Origin: Xanthomonas rydalmerensis
GTDB taxonomy: Bacteria; Pseudomonadota; Gammaproteobacteria; Xanthomonadales; Xanthomonadaceae
Reading direction: 5' to 3'
Assembly: GCF_033170385.1 (NCBI RefSeq)
Contig: NZ_CP126170.1
Location: 4,736,001 to 4,800,000, forward strand
Length of the DNA: 64,000 bases
Positions within the stretch are counted from its first letter, which is position 1; the number at the start of each line of letters is the position of its first letter. A program made the translations under genes and the position numbers. This document shows, in pieces, positions 37,009 to 48,453 of the stretch. Below the pieces are notes generated by a model that made no database searches, had not been told where the DNA came from, and saw only the letters and a program-made list of their open reading frames with translations.

Positions 37009-37884
37009 TCAGTTCGTGCCGGGATTGGGAACGCGCGCCCGCAGCAGGAAGGCCAGCGCCTGCGCGCACGGCTGTTCCACCTTCAGGCGCAGCAGGTCGT
37101 CGCCGCGGGTGCGGCCCAGGTTGACCGCGGCAATCGGCAGCCCGGCCTTGGCCGCGGCCTGCACGAAGCGGAAGCCGGAATAGACCATCAGCGACGAGCC
37201 CACCACCAGCACCGCGTCGGCGCGCTGCAGATGCGCGAAGGCGCTGGCCACGCGCTCGCGCGGCACGTTCTCGCCGAAGAACACCACGTCCGGCTTCAGC
37301 ACGCCGCCGCAGCGCGTGCAGGCCGGCACCACGAAGCTGGCGAAGTCCTCGCCCTCCAGGTCGGCATCGCCGTCGGGTGCCGGTGCGGCCTGCAGCGTCG
37401 CCCACTGCGGGTTGTGCTGCAGCAGATGCTGCTGGAACGCCTCGCGCGGCATGCGCCGCTCGCAGCCCATGCAACGCACCACGTCCAGGCGCCCATGCAG
37501 GTCGATGGTGGCGCGGCTGCCGGCGGCCTGGTGCAGGCCGTCCACGTTCTGGGTCAGCAGCACTTCCACCTGGCCGCGCGCTTCCAGTTGCGCCAGCGCG
37601 GCATGGGTGGGATTGGGTCGCGCATGGCCGAAGCGCGGCCAGCCGAGCAGGCTGCGCGCCCAGTAGCGCTGCCGCGTCGCCAGCTCGCCCATGAAGGCCT
37701 GATAGGTCACCGGCTGCGCCCGCTTCCAGTCGCCGGCGGCATCGCGGTAGTCGGGAATGCCCGAGTCGGTGCTGCAGCCGGCGCCGGTCAGCACGAACAG
37801 GCGCCGATGGCGGTCGACGAACGCTTCCAGCGCGGAAGACGCGGCCTGCGCGGACGCGGCGTGATCCTGCAGCAACTGCGACAT
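37009..37884 (-). CDS. NAD-dependent deacetylase, class II (SIRT4-like) sirtuin
   Basis: 291 residues. NAD-binding VLTGAGCSTDSGIPDYRD, then RQRYWARSLLGW (a class II-type segment), TQNVDGLHQAAGS, the catalytic His in DLHGRLD, and zinc ligands CMGC and CTRC. It ends with VNLGRTRGDDLLRLKVEQ. It is distinct from the second sirtuin at 53984. 87 bases downstream of the flavin oxidoreductase start on the same strand. Confidence 0.92.
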   Translation of the reverse strand: MSQLLQDHAASAQAASSALEAFVDRHRRLFVLTGAGCSTDSGIPDYRDAAGDWKRAQPVTYQAFMGELATRQRYWARSLLGWPRFGHARPNPTHAALAQLEARGQVEVLLTQNVDGLHQAAGSRATIDLHGRLDVVRCMGCERRMPREAFQQHLLQHNPQWATLQAAPAPDGDADLEGEDFASFVVPACTRCGGVLKPDVVFFGENVPRERVASAFAHLQRADAVLVVGSSLMVYSGFRFVQAAAKAGLPIAAVNLGRTRGDDLLRLKVEQPCAQALAFLLRARVPNPGTN

Positions 37885-38096
37885 CGTGGCGGTCCCGGAC
37901 GTGGTGGAGGTGCGCGCCGATGGCGCGACGCCTTCCTATCTTGGGCGCGCACCGCGGTAACGCAAGTCCGAGCCGCCACGGCCGCTGAAGCGTTGCCCGC
38001 GCATTGAAAGCCCGTTGGAAACTGGCTACTGTCCGGGACGCGGCAGGATGCTCAGCGGTCACGGCGTCCTCGACGCCGTACGCTGCTGTGTGAGGA

Positions 38097-38864
38097 ATGC
38101 CGTCCCTTCGCCGATTCCGCCTCGTGAGCCGCGCTTCCGATCCCAGCCCGTCCCCGCTCGCCGCCACTGCCAACGCCCTGCTGCGGGTGGCGTTGCTGGA
38201 GGACGACGATGTGCTGCGCGACCGCGTGCTGTTGCCGGGATTGCTGCGCCACGGCTTCGAGGCCACCCCGCTGCGCACCGCGCAGGCGCTGTGGGCAGCG
38301 CTGGAGGCGCAGCGTTTCGACCTGATCGTGCTCGACATCGGCCTGCCCGACAGCGACGGCTTCACCCTGACCCAGCAACTGCAGGAACGCCGCCCCGGCA
38401 TGGGCATCGTCATCCTCAGCGGCCGCGGCGAGCAGCCGGATCTGGTGCGCGGGCTGGTGCAAGGCGCGGATGCGTACCTGATCAAGCCGGTGCAGATCGA
38501 GATCCTCGCCGCCACCTTGTTCAGCGTGGCCCGGCGCATGCTGCGGCCGAGCGCGCCGGCCAGCGAGGAATGGCAGCTGCAGGACGATGGCTGGTGCCTG
38601 TTCGCGCCGGACGGGCAGGCGGTGCCGTTGACCGCGTCCGAACGCAAGGTGCTGCAGAGCCTGTGGCAGGCGCGCGGGCGGCTGGTCAGCCGCGAGGCGT
38701 TGATCGGCATGCTCGGCGGCAACGCCGGGCTGGAGATCGACCCGCACCGGCTCGACGCGTTGCTGCATCGCTTGCGGCAAAAAGTGCAGGAGCGCACCGG
38801 TAGCGCGTTGCCATTGCGCGCGGTGCGCGGCGAAGGCTATCTGCTCATGCCGCAGGAACGCTGA
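38097..38864 (+). CDS. OmpR-family response regulator of a convergent two-component pair
   Basis: Up to 255 residues. ATG 38097 has GAGGA too close to it, and GTG 38124 is an alternative, so the first ~27 residues are unsure. Receiver LLEDDDV, phospho-acceptor Asp80 in IVLDIGLPDSDG, and Lys in AYLIKPVQ. C-terminal winged helix with PLTASERKVLQSLW and HRLDALLHRLRQKV. Its 3' end overlaps the 3' end of the kinase gene by 20 bases on the opposite strand, an unusual layout for a cognate pair. Confidence 0.85.
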   Translation: MPSLRRFRLVSRASDPSPSPLAATANALLRVALLEDDDVLRDRVLLPGLLRHGFEATPLRTAQALWAALEAQRFDLIVLDIGLPDSDGFTLTQQLQERRPGMGIVILSGRGEQPDLVRGLVQGADAYLIKPVQIEILAATLFSVARRMLRPSAPASEEWQLQDDGWCLFAPDGQAVPLTASERKVLQSLWQARGRLVSREALIGMLGGNAGLEIDPHRLDALLHRLRQKVQERTGSALPLRAVRGEGYLLMPQER

Positions 38865-40257
38865 GCCCGGCCAGCGGCAGGCGCAGCACGAAACAGCTGC
38901 CGGCGCCGGGCGCGCTGCGCACCTGCAGGCTGCCATGCGCCTGTTGCGCCATCTCGAACGCCACCGCCAGGCCGAGGCCGGTGCCCTGCCCCGCCGGCTT
39001 GGTGGTGAAAAACGGCTCGAAGATCTGCCGTTGCACGGCCTCGCTCATGCCCACGCCGGTATCGGCAATGGCGATGGCGACGGCCTCGCCATCGCGGCGC
39101 AGCTGCAGCGAAAAGTAGCCGCCGCTGGGCATCGCGTCGCGCGCGTTGGCGGCGAGGTTGAGCAATGCCAGGTCGAAACGGCTGCGGTCCAGGAACACCG
39201 GTGCCGGCTCGGCGGCCAGGTCCAGCCGCACCTGCACCGTGGGGCCGAACAGTTGCCGCAGCATCGGCTGCAAACTGCGCAGCGCTTCGCCGGCGTCGAA
39301 GCGCTCGGGCACGCTGGCCTCGCGGCGACTGAAGCTGAGCAGCTTGCGGCTGACCGCCACGCCGCGCTGCGCGGCCAGGGCCACGCCTTCCAGCGCCTCG
39401 GCCAGCAGCAGCGCATCGCGCGGCGGGTGATAGTCCAGCTCGTGCACGCAATGGCGCTGCTCGGTGTAGCCGAGGATCGCGCTGAGGATGTTGTTGAAGT
39501 CGTGCGACACGCCGCTGGCCAGTTGTTCGACCAGCTCGATCTTCTGCAGATGCAGCAGCCGCTGCTGGGCCTGCGTGCGTTCGCGCATCTCCACGCGCAG
39601 GCGCGCGGCGCTGCGGCGCGCACGCCACAGGCTCTCGCGCAGCGCGGCGACGGTGCGGTCCAGCACCAGAGTGATCATCAGGTAGCTCAGCGCCAGCGAC
39701 GGCAGGTTCTGGAACGGGCTGCGGTTGCCGTGCGGGTCCTGGCCCCAGGGGCTCTCCATGCCCAGCCAGAAGATCAGCGGGATGCACAGGTACACCAGCC
39801 ACAGCGCGCGGCGCCCGATCACCAGCGCGGCCAGGGTCAGCATCATCATCGGATACGGATCGAAGGCCTGCAGTTGGTAGCCGAAGGCCAGGTTGGCGGC
39901 GACCGCCGAGCACAGCACCACCGCGATGAACGCAGCGGCGGCCTGTTTGAGCAGGCCGCGACGGATCATCCAGACCCCGCCCCAGGCTGCGGCGGCGATC
40001 GCCGCATCGGTGCCGACATCCACCGCCAACTGCACCGCACTCATCTCGATGCGCGGCGCGGTCAGCAGGTGATACAGCTTGTTGAGCGGAATCTCGCTGC
40101 CCAGGAACACGAACAGCACCTGCAGTGCGGGCGCGTTGCGCCGGTCCAGCGGGTCGGTGATCGGCACCCGGCGCAGCCACAGCGAGAGGCGCCGCCACAG
40201 CCGCGCAGCCAGCGCGACCGGCGGAGAGTGCGCACCCCATCTCACCCAGACTCCCAT
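38845..40257 (-). CDS. Membrane sensor histidine kinase (multi-helix sensor)
   Basis: 470 residues from ATG at 40257. Five or six membrane helices (about residues 45-60, 78-98, 106-122, 136-148, 152-167, 188-200) form the sensor, with no large periplasmic domain. A coiled-coil linker follows, then ASGVSHDFNNILSAILGYTEQ with His252, as in hybrid-type HisKA kinases. The ATPase domain has NLAANARDAMPSGGYF, ADTGVGM and GQGTGLGLAV. Likely partner of the convergent response regulator at 38097. Divergent from the adhesin gene by about 120 bases, which makes the adhesin a candidate target. Confidence 0.88.
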   Translation of the reverse strand: MGVWVRWGAHSPPVALAARLWRRLSLWLRRVPITDPLDRRNAPALQVLFVFLGSEIPLNKLYHLLTAPRIEMSAVQLAVDVGTDAAIAAAAWGGVWMIRRGLLKQAAAAFIAVVLCSAVAANLAFGYQLQAFDPYPMMMLTLAALVIGRRALWLVYLCIPLIFWLGMESPWGQDPHGNRSPFQNLPSLALSYLMITLVLDRTVAALRESLWRARRSAARLRVEMRERTQAQQRLLHLQKIELVEQLASGVSHDFNNILSAILGYTEQRHCVHELDYHPPRDALLLAEALEGVALAAQRGVAVSRKLLSFSRREASVPERFDAGEALRSLQPMLRQLFGPTVQVRLDLAAEPAPVFLDRSRFDLALLNLAANARDAMPSGGYFSLQLRRDGEAVAIAIADTGVGMSEAVQRQIFEPFFTTKPAGQGTGLGLAVAFEMAQQAHGSLQVRSAPGAGSCFVLRLPLAGLSVPAA

Positions 40258-40380
40258 GTCGGTGAGTCTACCGTGAGGAAGGCGTGAATCTGCGTGCATT
40301 GAAGGGGTGGCGCCCTTGCGGCCTTAATCGGGCCTGACTCGTTGTCGGGACGACGCTCCCGACCCAGCCCGGAGCCGACC

Positions 40381-42741
40381 ATGCCTCTTCTGCTTACCGC
40401 TTTGCGCACCGGTGTGCGCCCGCTGTCGCCAACTTCGTCCATCCTGCCGCAGGCGTCTGACGGTCTGTTGACCGCCGCGTTGCTGCTCGCGCTGAGCCTG
40501 CCCGCGAGCGCCTTCGCCGCCACGGCGCCGGCTGCGACCACGCAGCCGCAGCCACACGCACAGGCGACGTACAGCGGTACTGCCGCCGCGGCCGCCAGCA
40601 CCGAGACCGACAGCGCCGAGGCCGCGCCCCAGGATGCCACCACCCAGGACGTGCAGCCGGGCAGCCAGAACACCGCCCGTTATTTCCTGGCCGAAGGCTT
40701 GAACGACGGCAGCGACTACGCCAGCGCCGCTGGCCTGCGCGCGGTGGCGATGGGCGCCCGCGCCGATGCCTCCGGCGCCTTCGCCGTCGCCATCGGCCAC
40801 CACACCGTCGCCTCCGAGAGTGCCGCCATCGCCATGGGCGACGGCGCGGTCGCCAGCGGCACCTCGGCGATCGCGATCGGCGGCAGTTTCTTCGGCAGCA
40901 CCTATGGCGACTCGGCCGGAGCGCAGAGCACCGGCTTCGGCTCGCTGGCCCTGGGCACCGCCGCCACCGCGACCGCCGACTCCGCCAGCGCGCTGGGCTG
41001 GAACGCCAGCGCCACCAGCGGCGGCGCCACGGCGGTGGGCTCGACCTCCGCGGCCACCGGCGAGTACGCCACCGCCAGCGGTTCCTCCACCACCGCCAGC
41101 GGCGTGCAGTCCAGCGCGTTCGGCTACGCGGCCAATGCCGGCGGTACCGGCGCCATCGCCACTGGCGGCTACAGCGTCGCTTCCGGCTTCTTCGGCGTGG
41201 CGATGGGCTATTCCGCCACTGCCAGCGGCGATGGCGGCATCGCAATCGGCGACAACGCCGCGGCGGCCGGCCAGCAGAGCGTGGCGATCGGCGCCAGCAA
41301 TGCCGGCGTGCCGGCGCAGTCCAACGGGCTGGGCGCGGTCACCGTCGGCGCTGGTGCCTGGGCGCTGTCCGACTACGGCACCGCGCTAGGCTTCGACAGC
41401 CATGCCGATGCCGACTACAGCATGGCGCTGGGCGCCTCGGCGGTGGCCACCAGCAGCCATGCGCTCGCCGTGGGCGCGACCTCCTTCGCCGACGGGCAGG
41501 ACGCCAGCGCCTTCGGGTCCGTCGCCAGCGCCAATGCCGCCGGCGCCACCGCGCTCGGCAGCGGCGCCACCGCGCTCACCGCGGGCAGCGTCGCGCTGGG
41601 CTACAACAGTGCCGCCACCGGCATCAACAGCGTGGCCATCGGCGCCGGTTCGATGGCCGACCGCGACAACGTGGTGGCGTTCGGCAACGACGGCGCGCTG
41701 CGCCAGCTCACCTACGTCGCCGCCGGCACCGCCGACACCGATGCGGTCAACGTGCTGCAGTTGCGCAGCATCGCCAGCGCGCTCGGCGCCGGCAGCGCGG
41801 TCGGCGGCGATGGCAGCTTCAACGGCGGCAGCTATCTGATCCAGGGCCGCAGCTACGGCACGGTCGGCTCGGCGCTGTCGGCGCTGGACGGTGCGCTGTC
41901 GTCGCTGGACACCCGTGTCGGCAGCGGTGCCGGCGGCGTGGCGGTGGGCGGCGGTGCCGAGGGCGGCCCCAGCGTCGGCGCCGGCACCAACGCGGTGGCA
42001 GTGGGCGCGCAGGCCACCGCCAACGGCCAGAACGGCACGGCGATCGGTTCCAATGCGCTGGCCTATGGCCCCAACGACACCGCGCTAGGCGGCAACGCGC
42101 AGGTCAATGCCGACGGCAGCACCGCGGTCGGCGCCAACGCCAGCATCAGTGCCAGCGCCACGAATGCGGTGGCGGTGGGCGAAAGCGCCACGGTCACTGC
42201 GGCCTCCGGCACCGCCATCGGCCAGGGCGCCTCGGTCTCGGCGACCAACGCCGTGGCCATCGGCCGCGGTTCCTCCGCCACCCGTGCCAACACCGTCTCG
42301 GTGGGCAGCGCCGGCAACGAACGGCAGATCAGCAACGTCGCGGCCGGCAGCGCCGCCACCGATGCGGTCAACCTCGCGCAGATGCAGGCCGGCGACAGCG
42401 CCACCCTCAGCAGCGCCAACGCCTACACCGACAGCCGCATGGCGGGGTGGGACGACAACCTGACCAAGCTGCGCAACGACACCGACCAGCGCTTCCAGCA
42501 CCTGGACCGGCGCATCGACCGGATGGGCGCGGTCAGCGCCGCCTATGCCGGCATGGCGGTCAACACCTCCGGCCTGGCCGGAGCCAATCGCGTCGGCGTC
42601 GGCGTCGGTTCGCAGGGCGGCGAAAGCGCACTGGCCGTCGGCTACCAGCGCGCGATCGGCAACCGCGCCAGCGTCTCGCTCGGCGGCGCCTTCTCCGGCA
42701 GCGAGAAGAGCGTGTCCGCCGGTGCCGGCTTCAGTTGGTGA
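40381..42741 (+). CDS. Trimeric autotransporter adhesin (YadA-like head and anchor)
   Basis: 786 residues from ATG 40381. Signal region with hydrophobic LLTAALLLALSLPASAFA (about residues 35-52). A long passenger of degenerate ~14-residue YadA-head repeats of the form A.A.G..A.A....S.A.G (about 120-640). Two neck motifs follow, RQLTYVAAGTADTDAVNVLQL and RQISNVAAGSAATDAVNLAQM. A short coiled coil and the C-terminal membrane anchor come last, starting MGAVSAAYAGMA and ending in Trp (SAGAGFSW). Mediates attachment at the cell surface. The protease gene follows 64 bases downstream. Confidence 0.93.
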   Translation: MPLLLTALRTGVRPLSPTSSILPQASDGLLTAALLLALSLPASAFAATAPAATTQPQPHAQATYSGTAAAAASTETDSAEAAPQDATTQDVQPGSQNTARYFLAEGLNDGSDYASAAGLRAVAMGARADASGAFAVAIGHHTVASESAAIAMGDGAVASGTSAIAIGGSFFGSTYGDSAGAQSTGFGSLALGTAATATADSASALGWNASATSGGATAVGSTSAATGEYATASGSSTTASGVQSSAFGYAANAGGTGAIATGGYSVASGFFGVAMGYSATASGDGGIAIGDNAAAAGQQSVAIGASNAGVPAQSNGLGAVTVGAGAWALSDYGTALGFDSHADADYSMALGASAVATSSHALAVGATSFADGQDASAFGSVASANAAGATALGSGATALTAGSVALGYNSAATGINSVAIGAGSMADRDNVVAFGNDGALRQLTYVAAGTADTDAVNVLQLRSIASALGAGSAVGGDGSFNGGSYLIQGRSYGTVGSALSALDGALSSLDTRVGSGAGGVAVGGGAEGGPSVGAGTNAVAVGAQATANGQNGTAIGSNALAYGPNDTALGGNAQVNADGSTAVGANASISASATNAVAVGESATVTAASGTAIGQGASVSATNAVAIGRGSSATRANTVSVGSAGNERQISNVAAGSAATDAVNLAQMQAGDSATLSSANAYTDSRMAGWDDNLTKLRNDTDQRFQHLDRRIDRMGAVSAAYAGMAVNTSGLAGANRVGVGVGSQGGESALAVGYQRAIGNRASVSLGGAFSGSEKSVSAGAGFSW

Positions 42742-42805
42742 CGCGCGCAGCGCATCCCGTCACGCCTCCCACTCCGCCTCCCCGCTCTTCTGCAGAGACA
42801 CCGCC

Positions 42806-44755
<1,950 letters not shown>

Positions 44756-44792
44756 GCGCACGACGCGGGCGCTGCCACGGCGGCGCCCGCGG

Positions 44793-45173
44793 TCACGACG
44801 GGTTGGCGACCTCGATCAGGTTGCCGTCCGGGTCGCGGAAATACAGCGACAGGATCGGGCCGGTGGCGCCGGTGCGTTGCACCGGCCCGTCCTCGATCGG
44901 CACGGCGGCGGCCTGCAGTTCCTCGGCCACCTGCGCCAGTGGCGTGGTGGTGAGGAAGCACAGGTCGCCGGAACCGAGCGTGGGCACGCGCGCCTTCGGC
45001 TCGAATTCGCGGCCGGCGGCATGCAGGTTGATCTTCTGCCGGCCGAACGCCAGCGCGGTGCGGCCTTCGCCGAAGCGCTGCACCTGCATGCCGAGAACGC
45101 GCGTGTAGAACGCGCAGCTGGCCTCGATGTCGGCGACGGTGAGAACCAGATGGTCGAGGTGGTCGATCTGCAT
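44793..45173 (-). CDS. VOC-family (glyoxalase/bleomycin-resistance fold) protein
   Basis: 126 residues. Paired beta-alpha-beta-beta-beta modules start IDHLDHLVLTVADIEASCAFY and end SLYFRDPDGNLIEVANPS. Metal-ligand candidates are His near position 8, His51 and the Glu of LIEVA. It matches the small VOC 'virulence protein'-like lyase/dioxygenase group; the substrate is unknown. 32 bases downstream of the MFS gene on the same strand, so probably co-transcribed. Confidence 0.88.
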   Translation of the reverse strand: MQIDHLDHLVLTVADIEASCAFYTRVLGMQVQRFGEGRTALAFGRQKINLHAAGREFEPKARVPTLGSGDLCFLTTTPLAQVAEELQAAAVPIEDGPVQRTGATGPILSLYFRDPDGNLIEVANPS

Positions 45174-45205
45174 TGCGGATCCTCGTTGGCTGATGGCGGC
45201 GCGGC

Positions 45206-46468
45206 TCACTCGCCGCGCGGCGGATGCGGCCCGAAGCGGCCGTAAGGGCGGCTGTCGTCGGCGCCGCGGTGCAGCACCTGCGCGGCGACCAGGCCGATGC
45301 CCAGCAGGACCAGACAACAGGCGACCAGCGCATTCCAGCCGCCGTGCTGCCAGGCCGCACCGCTGAGCGAGCCGATCACGCTGGCGCCGGCGTAGTAGGC
45401 CAGCAGGTACAGCGAGGCGGCATGGCTCTTGTGCTGGCCGCCCAGGCGTCCGACCCAGGCGCTGGCCGCCGAATGCGCGACGAAAAAGCCGATGGTCAGC
45501 AGCACGATGCCGGCGATGATCGGCACCAGCGCATGCGCCAGGGTCAGCGCCACGCCCAGCGCCGCGGTGGTGATGCCGGCCAGCACCACCGGGCCGCGGC
45601 CGAAGCGGTCCGACGCCGCACCGGCGACCGACGAGGACACGATGCCGAACACGTAGGCGCTGAAGATCAGGCCGAGCTGGCTCTGGCTCAGCCCGAACTC
45701 CGGCCCGCCCAGGCGGAAGCCGGCGTAGTTGTAGACGCTGACGAACACGCCCATCGCCAGGAATGGAATCGCAAACAGCCACGGCAGATGGCGATCGCGC
45801 AGGTGCCCGCCCCAGGCGCGCAGGTGGAAGCGCAGGTTCACGCCCTGGCGGCGAACGAAGTGCCGCGACGGCGGCAGCAGCAGGACGAAACCGATCGCGA
45901 CCAGCAGATCCACCACGCTCAGCGTACCCAGCGCGATGCGCCAGTCGAAATGGTCGGTGAGCATGCTCATGCCGATACGGCCGACCATGCCGCCGAAGGC
46001 ATTGCCGGCCACGTACAGCCCGGTCGCCGCGCCGAGCCGGTTCGCCGGCAGTTCCTCGGCCAGGTACACCATTGCCACCGCCGGCACGCCGCCCAGGGCG
46101 ATGCCGGACAGCGCGCGCACCACCACCAGGGAACCCCAGTGCGGCAGGCACGACGCCAACAGGTTGAGCAGCGCCGCCAACGCGATCGACACGAACATCA
46201 GGCCGCGCCGGCCCAGCGTTTCCGACACCGCGCCGGCGCAGAAGATCGCGATCGCCAGGCCGCCGGTGGCCAGCGACAGCGGCAGCGAACTGGTCGCGGC
46301 GCTGAGCCCGAACTCGTGCGCGAACTCGGGCAGCAACGGCTGCACGCTGTACAGCAGCGAAAAGGTGGCGAAGCCGGCAAGGAACAGGGCCAGGCGGATG
46401 CGCAGCAGCGGCGCATCGTCCACCGCCTGCACGGGCGGGCATTGGCTGGAAGCGTTCACGACGGACAT
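45206..46468 (-). CDS. MFS transporter (YnfM-like, 12 TM)
   Basis: 420 residues from ATG 46468. Twelve hydrophobic helices; first TM FLAGFATFSLLYSVQPLLPEFA, the MFS loop signature in GRRGLMF and GRGPVVL, and a cytosolic central loop with RHFVRRQGVNLRFHLRAWGG. Resembles YnfM-type drug or metabolite exporters. Divergent from a LysR regulator across ~90 bases, the usual regulator-target arrangement. Confidence 0.9.
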   Translation of the reverse strand: MSVVNASSQCPPVQAVDDAPLLRIRLALFLAGFATFSLLYSVQPLLPEFAHEFGLSAATSSLPLSLATGGLAIAIFCAGAVSETLGRRGLMFVSIALAALLNLLASCLPHWGSLVVVRALSGIALGGVPAVAMVYLAEELPANRLGAATGLYVAGNAFGGMVGRIGMSMLTDHFDWRIALGTLSVVDLLVAIGFVLLLPPSRHFVRRQGVNLRFHLRAWGGHLRDRHLPWLFAIPFLAMGVFVSVYNYAGFRLGGPEFGLSQSQLGLIFSAYVFGIVSSSVAGAASDRFGRGPVVLAGITTAALGVALTLAHALVPIIAGIVLLTIGFFVAHSAASAWVGRLGGQHKSHAASLYLLAYYAGASVIGSLSGAAWQHGGWNALVACCLVLLGIGLVAAQVLHRGADDSRPYGRFGPHPPRGE

Positions 46469-46558
46469 CGTAGGAGTGGATGGAGGTGCAGTATTCGCCT
46501 GCGCCGACCCCACGTCCAATATATGATGCACCCACTCTCCATACGTGATGGATATGAC

Positions 46559-47464
46559 GTGGAACTGCGCCATCTGCGCTATTTCCTGGCCGTGGCCGAG
46601 GTCGGCCATTTCACCCGCGCCGCGGCGCAACTGGGCATCCAGCAACCGCCACTGAGCCAGCAGATCCGCGCGCTCGAAGAGGAACTGGGCACGCCGCTGT
46701 TCGTGCGCACGCCGCGCGGCGCCGAGCTCACCGAAGCGGGGCACGCCTTCCGCACCGAGGCACGGCGCGTGCTGGCCGACCTGGAACGCGCCAGCGAGGC
46801 GGCCCGGCGCGCCGCGCGCGGCGAAAGCGGCGTGCTGCGGCTCGGCTTCACCGCGTCGGCCGCATTCAATCCGGTCGTGCCCACGCTGGTGCGCGGCTTT
46901 CGCCGCGGCTGGCCGGCGGTGGCGTTGTCGTTGGAGGAAACCAATACCGCCGGCCTGCTCGCCGCGCTGCTGCAGGGCCGTCTGGATGCGGCCTTCATCC
47001 GCTACAGCGTGGTCACGCCGCCGGAACTGCAGTTGCTGAAGTTCCCCAACGAGCCGATGAAGATCGCGGTGCCGGCCGGGCACCGGCTGGCCAAGCGCAA
47101 GCGCGCGCCGCTGTCGGCGTTGGCTGGCGAACCCTTCATTCTGTTCCCGCGCAGCTTCGGCACCAGCCTGTACGACGAAATCCTCGACGCCTGCCGCCAG
47201 GCCGGCTTCGACCTGCGCATCGACCAGGAGGCGCCGCAGATGTCCTCCATCGTCAACCTGGTCGCCGCCGAACTGGGCGTGTCGGTGGTACCGGCCTCCA
47301 CCACCCAGGTGCAGTTGCCCGGCGTGCGCTACCTGGACATCGAAGGCCGCGTGCCGATGGCGCGGCTGGCACTGGCCGCGCTACCGGCCACCGTGCAGAC
47401 GATGCCGATCGTGCGCCACCTGTGGCAGTTGGCGCAGGGGCATGCGGCGGGCAGGCGTGGATAG
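46559..47464 (+). CDS. LysR-family transcriptional regulator
   Basis: 301 residues from GTG at 46559 (MELRHLRYFLAVAEVGHFT); an in-frame ATG upstream adds about 12 residues. HTH AAAQLGIQQPPLSQQIRALEEELGTPLF, then a substrate-binding domain beginning LRLGFTASAAFNPVVPTLV of the aromatic/catabolic LysR type. Likely controls the divergent MFS-VOC genes in response to a small ligand. Confidence 0.92.
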   Translation: MELRHLRYFLAVAEVGHFTRAAAQLGIQQPPLSQQIRALEEELGTPLFVRTPRGAELTEAGHAFRTEARRVLADLERASEAARRAARGESGVLRLGFTASAAFNPVVPTLVRGFRRGWPAVALSLEETNTAGLLAALLQGRLDAAFIRYSVVTPPELQLLKFPNEPMKIAVPAGHRLAKRKRAPLSALAGEPFILFPRSFGTSLYDEILDACRQAGFDLRIDQEAPQMSSIVNLVAAELGVSVVPASTTQVQLPGVRYLDIEGRVPMARLALAALPATVQTMPIVRHLWQLAQGHAAGRRG

Positions 47465-47534
47465 GGGAGTGCTTCGCTCCCCTAGAGGGAATGTAGAAGT
47501 GACTTTAGCCGCGAGCTCTCCCCGTAGACGAGAG

Positions 47535-47772
47535 CAAAGGCTTTCGCCCTTTCGGGCGAGTTACTTTTCTTTGCTCGCGCAAAGAAAAGGTAACCAAAAG
47601 AAAGCGCGCCCTGCCTCGCGCCCTCCGCGCTCCGGGTCCGCGGATGCACCGGGGATTCGCGGAAGGGGCATCCTGCCCCTGCCGCGAACGGCGTACATCC
47701 ATGTACGCCGCCCTTCGGGTTTTTCCCCGGTCCATCCGCCGCTGCGGAAGGGAACCCGGTAAGTCAAAAGCC
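47535..47772 (+). repeat. ~240-bp interspersed repeat, copy A (forward)
   Basis: Starts CAAAGGCTTTCGCCC and contains a CGCCCTTTCGGGCG hairpin and GTTACTTTTCTTTGC/GCAAAGAAAAGGTAAC. GGGGCATCCTGCCCC and a TACATCCATGTA dyad follow, and it ends GGGAACCCGGTAAGTCAAAAGCC. The same unit occurs at 48079-48325, 61288-61529 and 61672-61915. Frames through it are open by composition only and are not called as genes. Confidence 0.92.
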
Positions 47773-47829
47773 AAAGCAACATCAACATCAACAGCAAAAG
47801 CAAAAGCAAAAGCAGAAGCAGAAGCTATT
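47773..47829 (+). repeat. Low-complexity AGCAAC/AGCAAA tail of repeat copy A
   Basis: Directly after AAGTCAAAAGCC come AACATCAACATCAACAGC and several AGCAAA and AGCAGA units. A similar purine-rich, CAA/AGC-rich tail follows the same end of all four copies, with different length and unit. The rest of 47830-48078 holds an inverted pair GTCATTGCA/TGCAATGAC (47851-47859, 48016-48024) and no supported gene. Confidence 0.8.
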
Positions 47830-48078
47830 GCGGATACAGCGCATGCATACGTCATTGCACTGGTGATGCGCCTGCCTAGGCGCACGCCGGCACAGCCGCC
47901 TATACGCCACGCACAACCGCGCCTGCAGCTTCTTCCGGAACCAGGGTGATTGCGTGTCCACCACGATCAACAGCCGACATGGGCCGCCACGTGCAGCGCA
48001 TTCGCTGGCGGACACTGCAATGACGCAGGTGTGCGCAGCAGTCGCAGTCGCCTCGGCCTTTGCTGTTGATGTTGCTTC

Positions 48079-48325
48079 GGCTTTTGACTCACCGGGTTCC
48101 CTTCCGCAGCGGCGGCCAGCCCGGGGGAAAACCCCGAAGGGGCGGCGCACAGGGACGTGCGCCGTTCGCGGCAGGGGCAGGATGCCCCTTCCGCGAATCC
48201 CCGGGATGGACGCGGACCCGGAGCGCGTTAGCGCGGAGGGCGCGAGGCAGGGTGTGCTTTCTTTTGGTTACTTTTCTTTGCACAAGCAAAGAAAAGTAAC
48301 TCGCCCGAAAGGGCGAAAGCCTTTG
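48079..48325 (-). repeat. ~240-bp interspersed repeat, copy B (inverted relative to A)
   Basis: Inverse orientation to copy A. Contains a perfect 15-bp stem GTTACTTTTCTTTGC with 4-base loop ACAA (48270-48303 region) and the CGCCCGAAAGGGCG hairpin. Its AGTCAAAAGCC end faces copy A, and its own tail is TTTGCTGTTGATGTTGCTTC (48059-48078). The hairpin could act as a bidirectional terminator between LysR and thioredoxin. Confidence 0.9.
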
Positions 48326-48413
48326 CCTTTGCCTTTGCTGCTTGAGATTTGCGCTTCGGACAAGCACAACCGCAAGAGTCGGCTTAGCAGCGACAGGCTC
48401 TATCGGTGAAGCC

Positions 48414-48437
48414 CGTCGCGGCTGAAGCCGGTCCTAC
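48414..48437. repeat. REP-like half element, copy 3
   Basis: A single arm, CGTCGCGGCTGAAGCCG followed by GTCCTAC, beside repeat copy B and 17 bases before the thioredoxin stop. Only one arm is present. Confidence 0.7.
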
Positions 48438-48453
48438 GAGAGCATGAGCGCGC

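Noticed and set aside
47505-48409. Several open frames through the ~240-bp repeats (for example MHRGFAEGASCPCRERRTS-type products)
   Set aside because: The same frames recur only because the repeat recurs; hairpins and dyads dominate and no start signals or domains are present.
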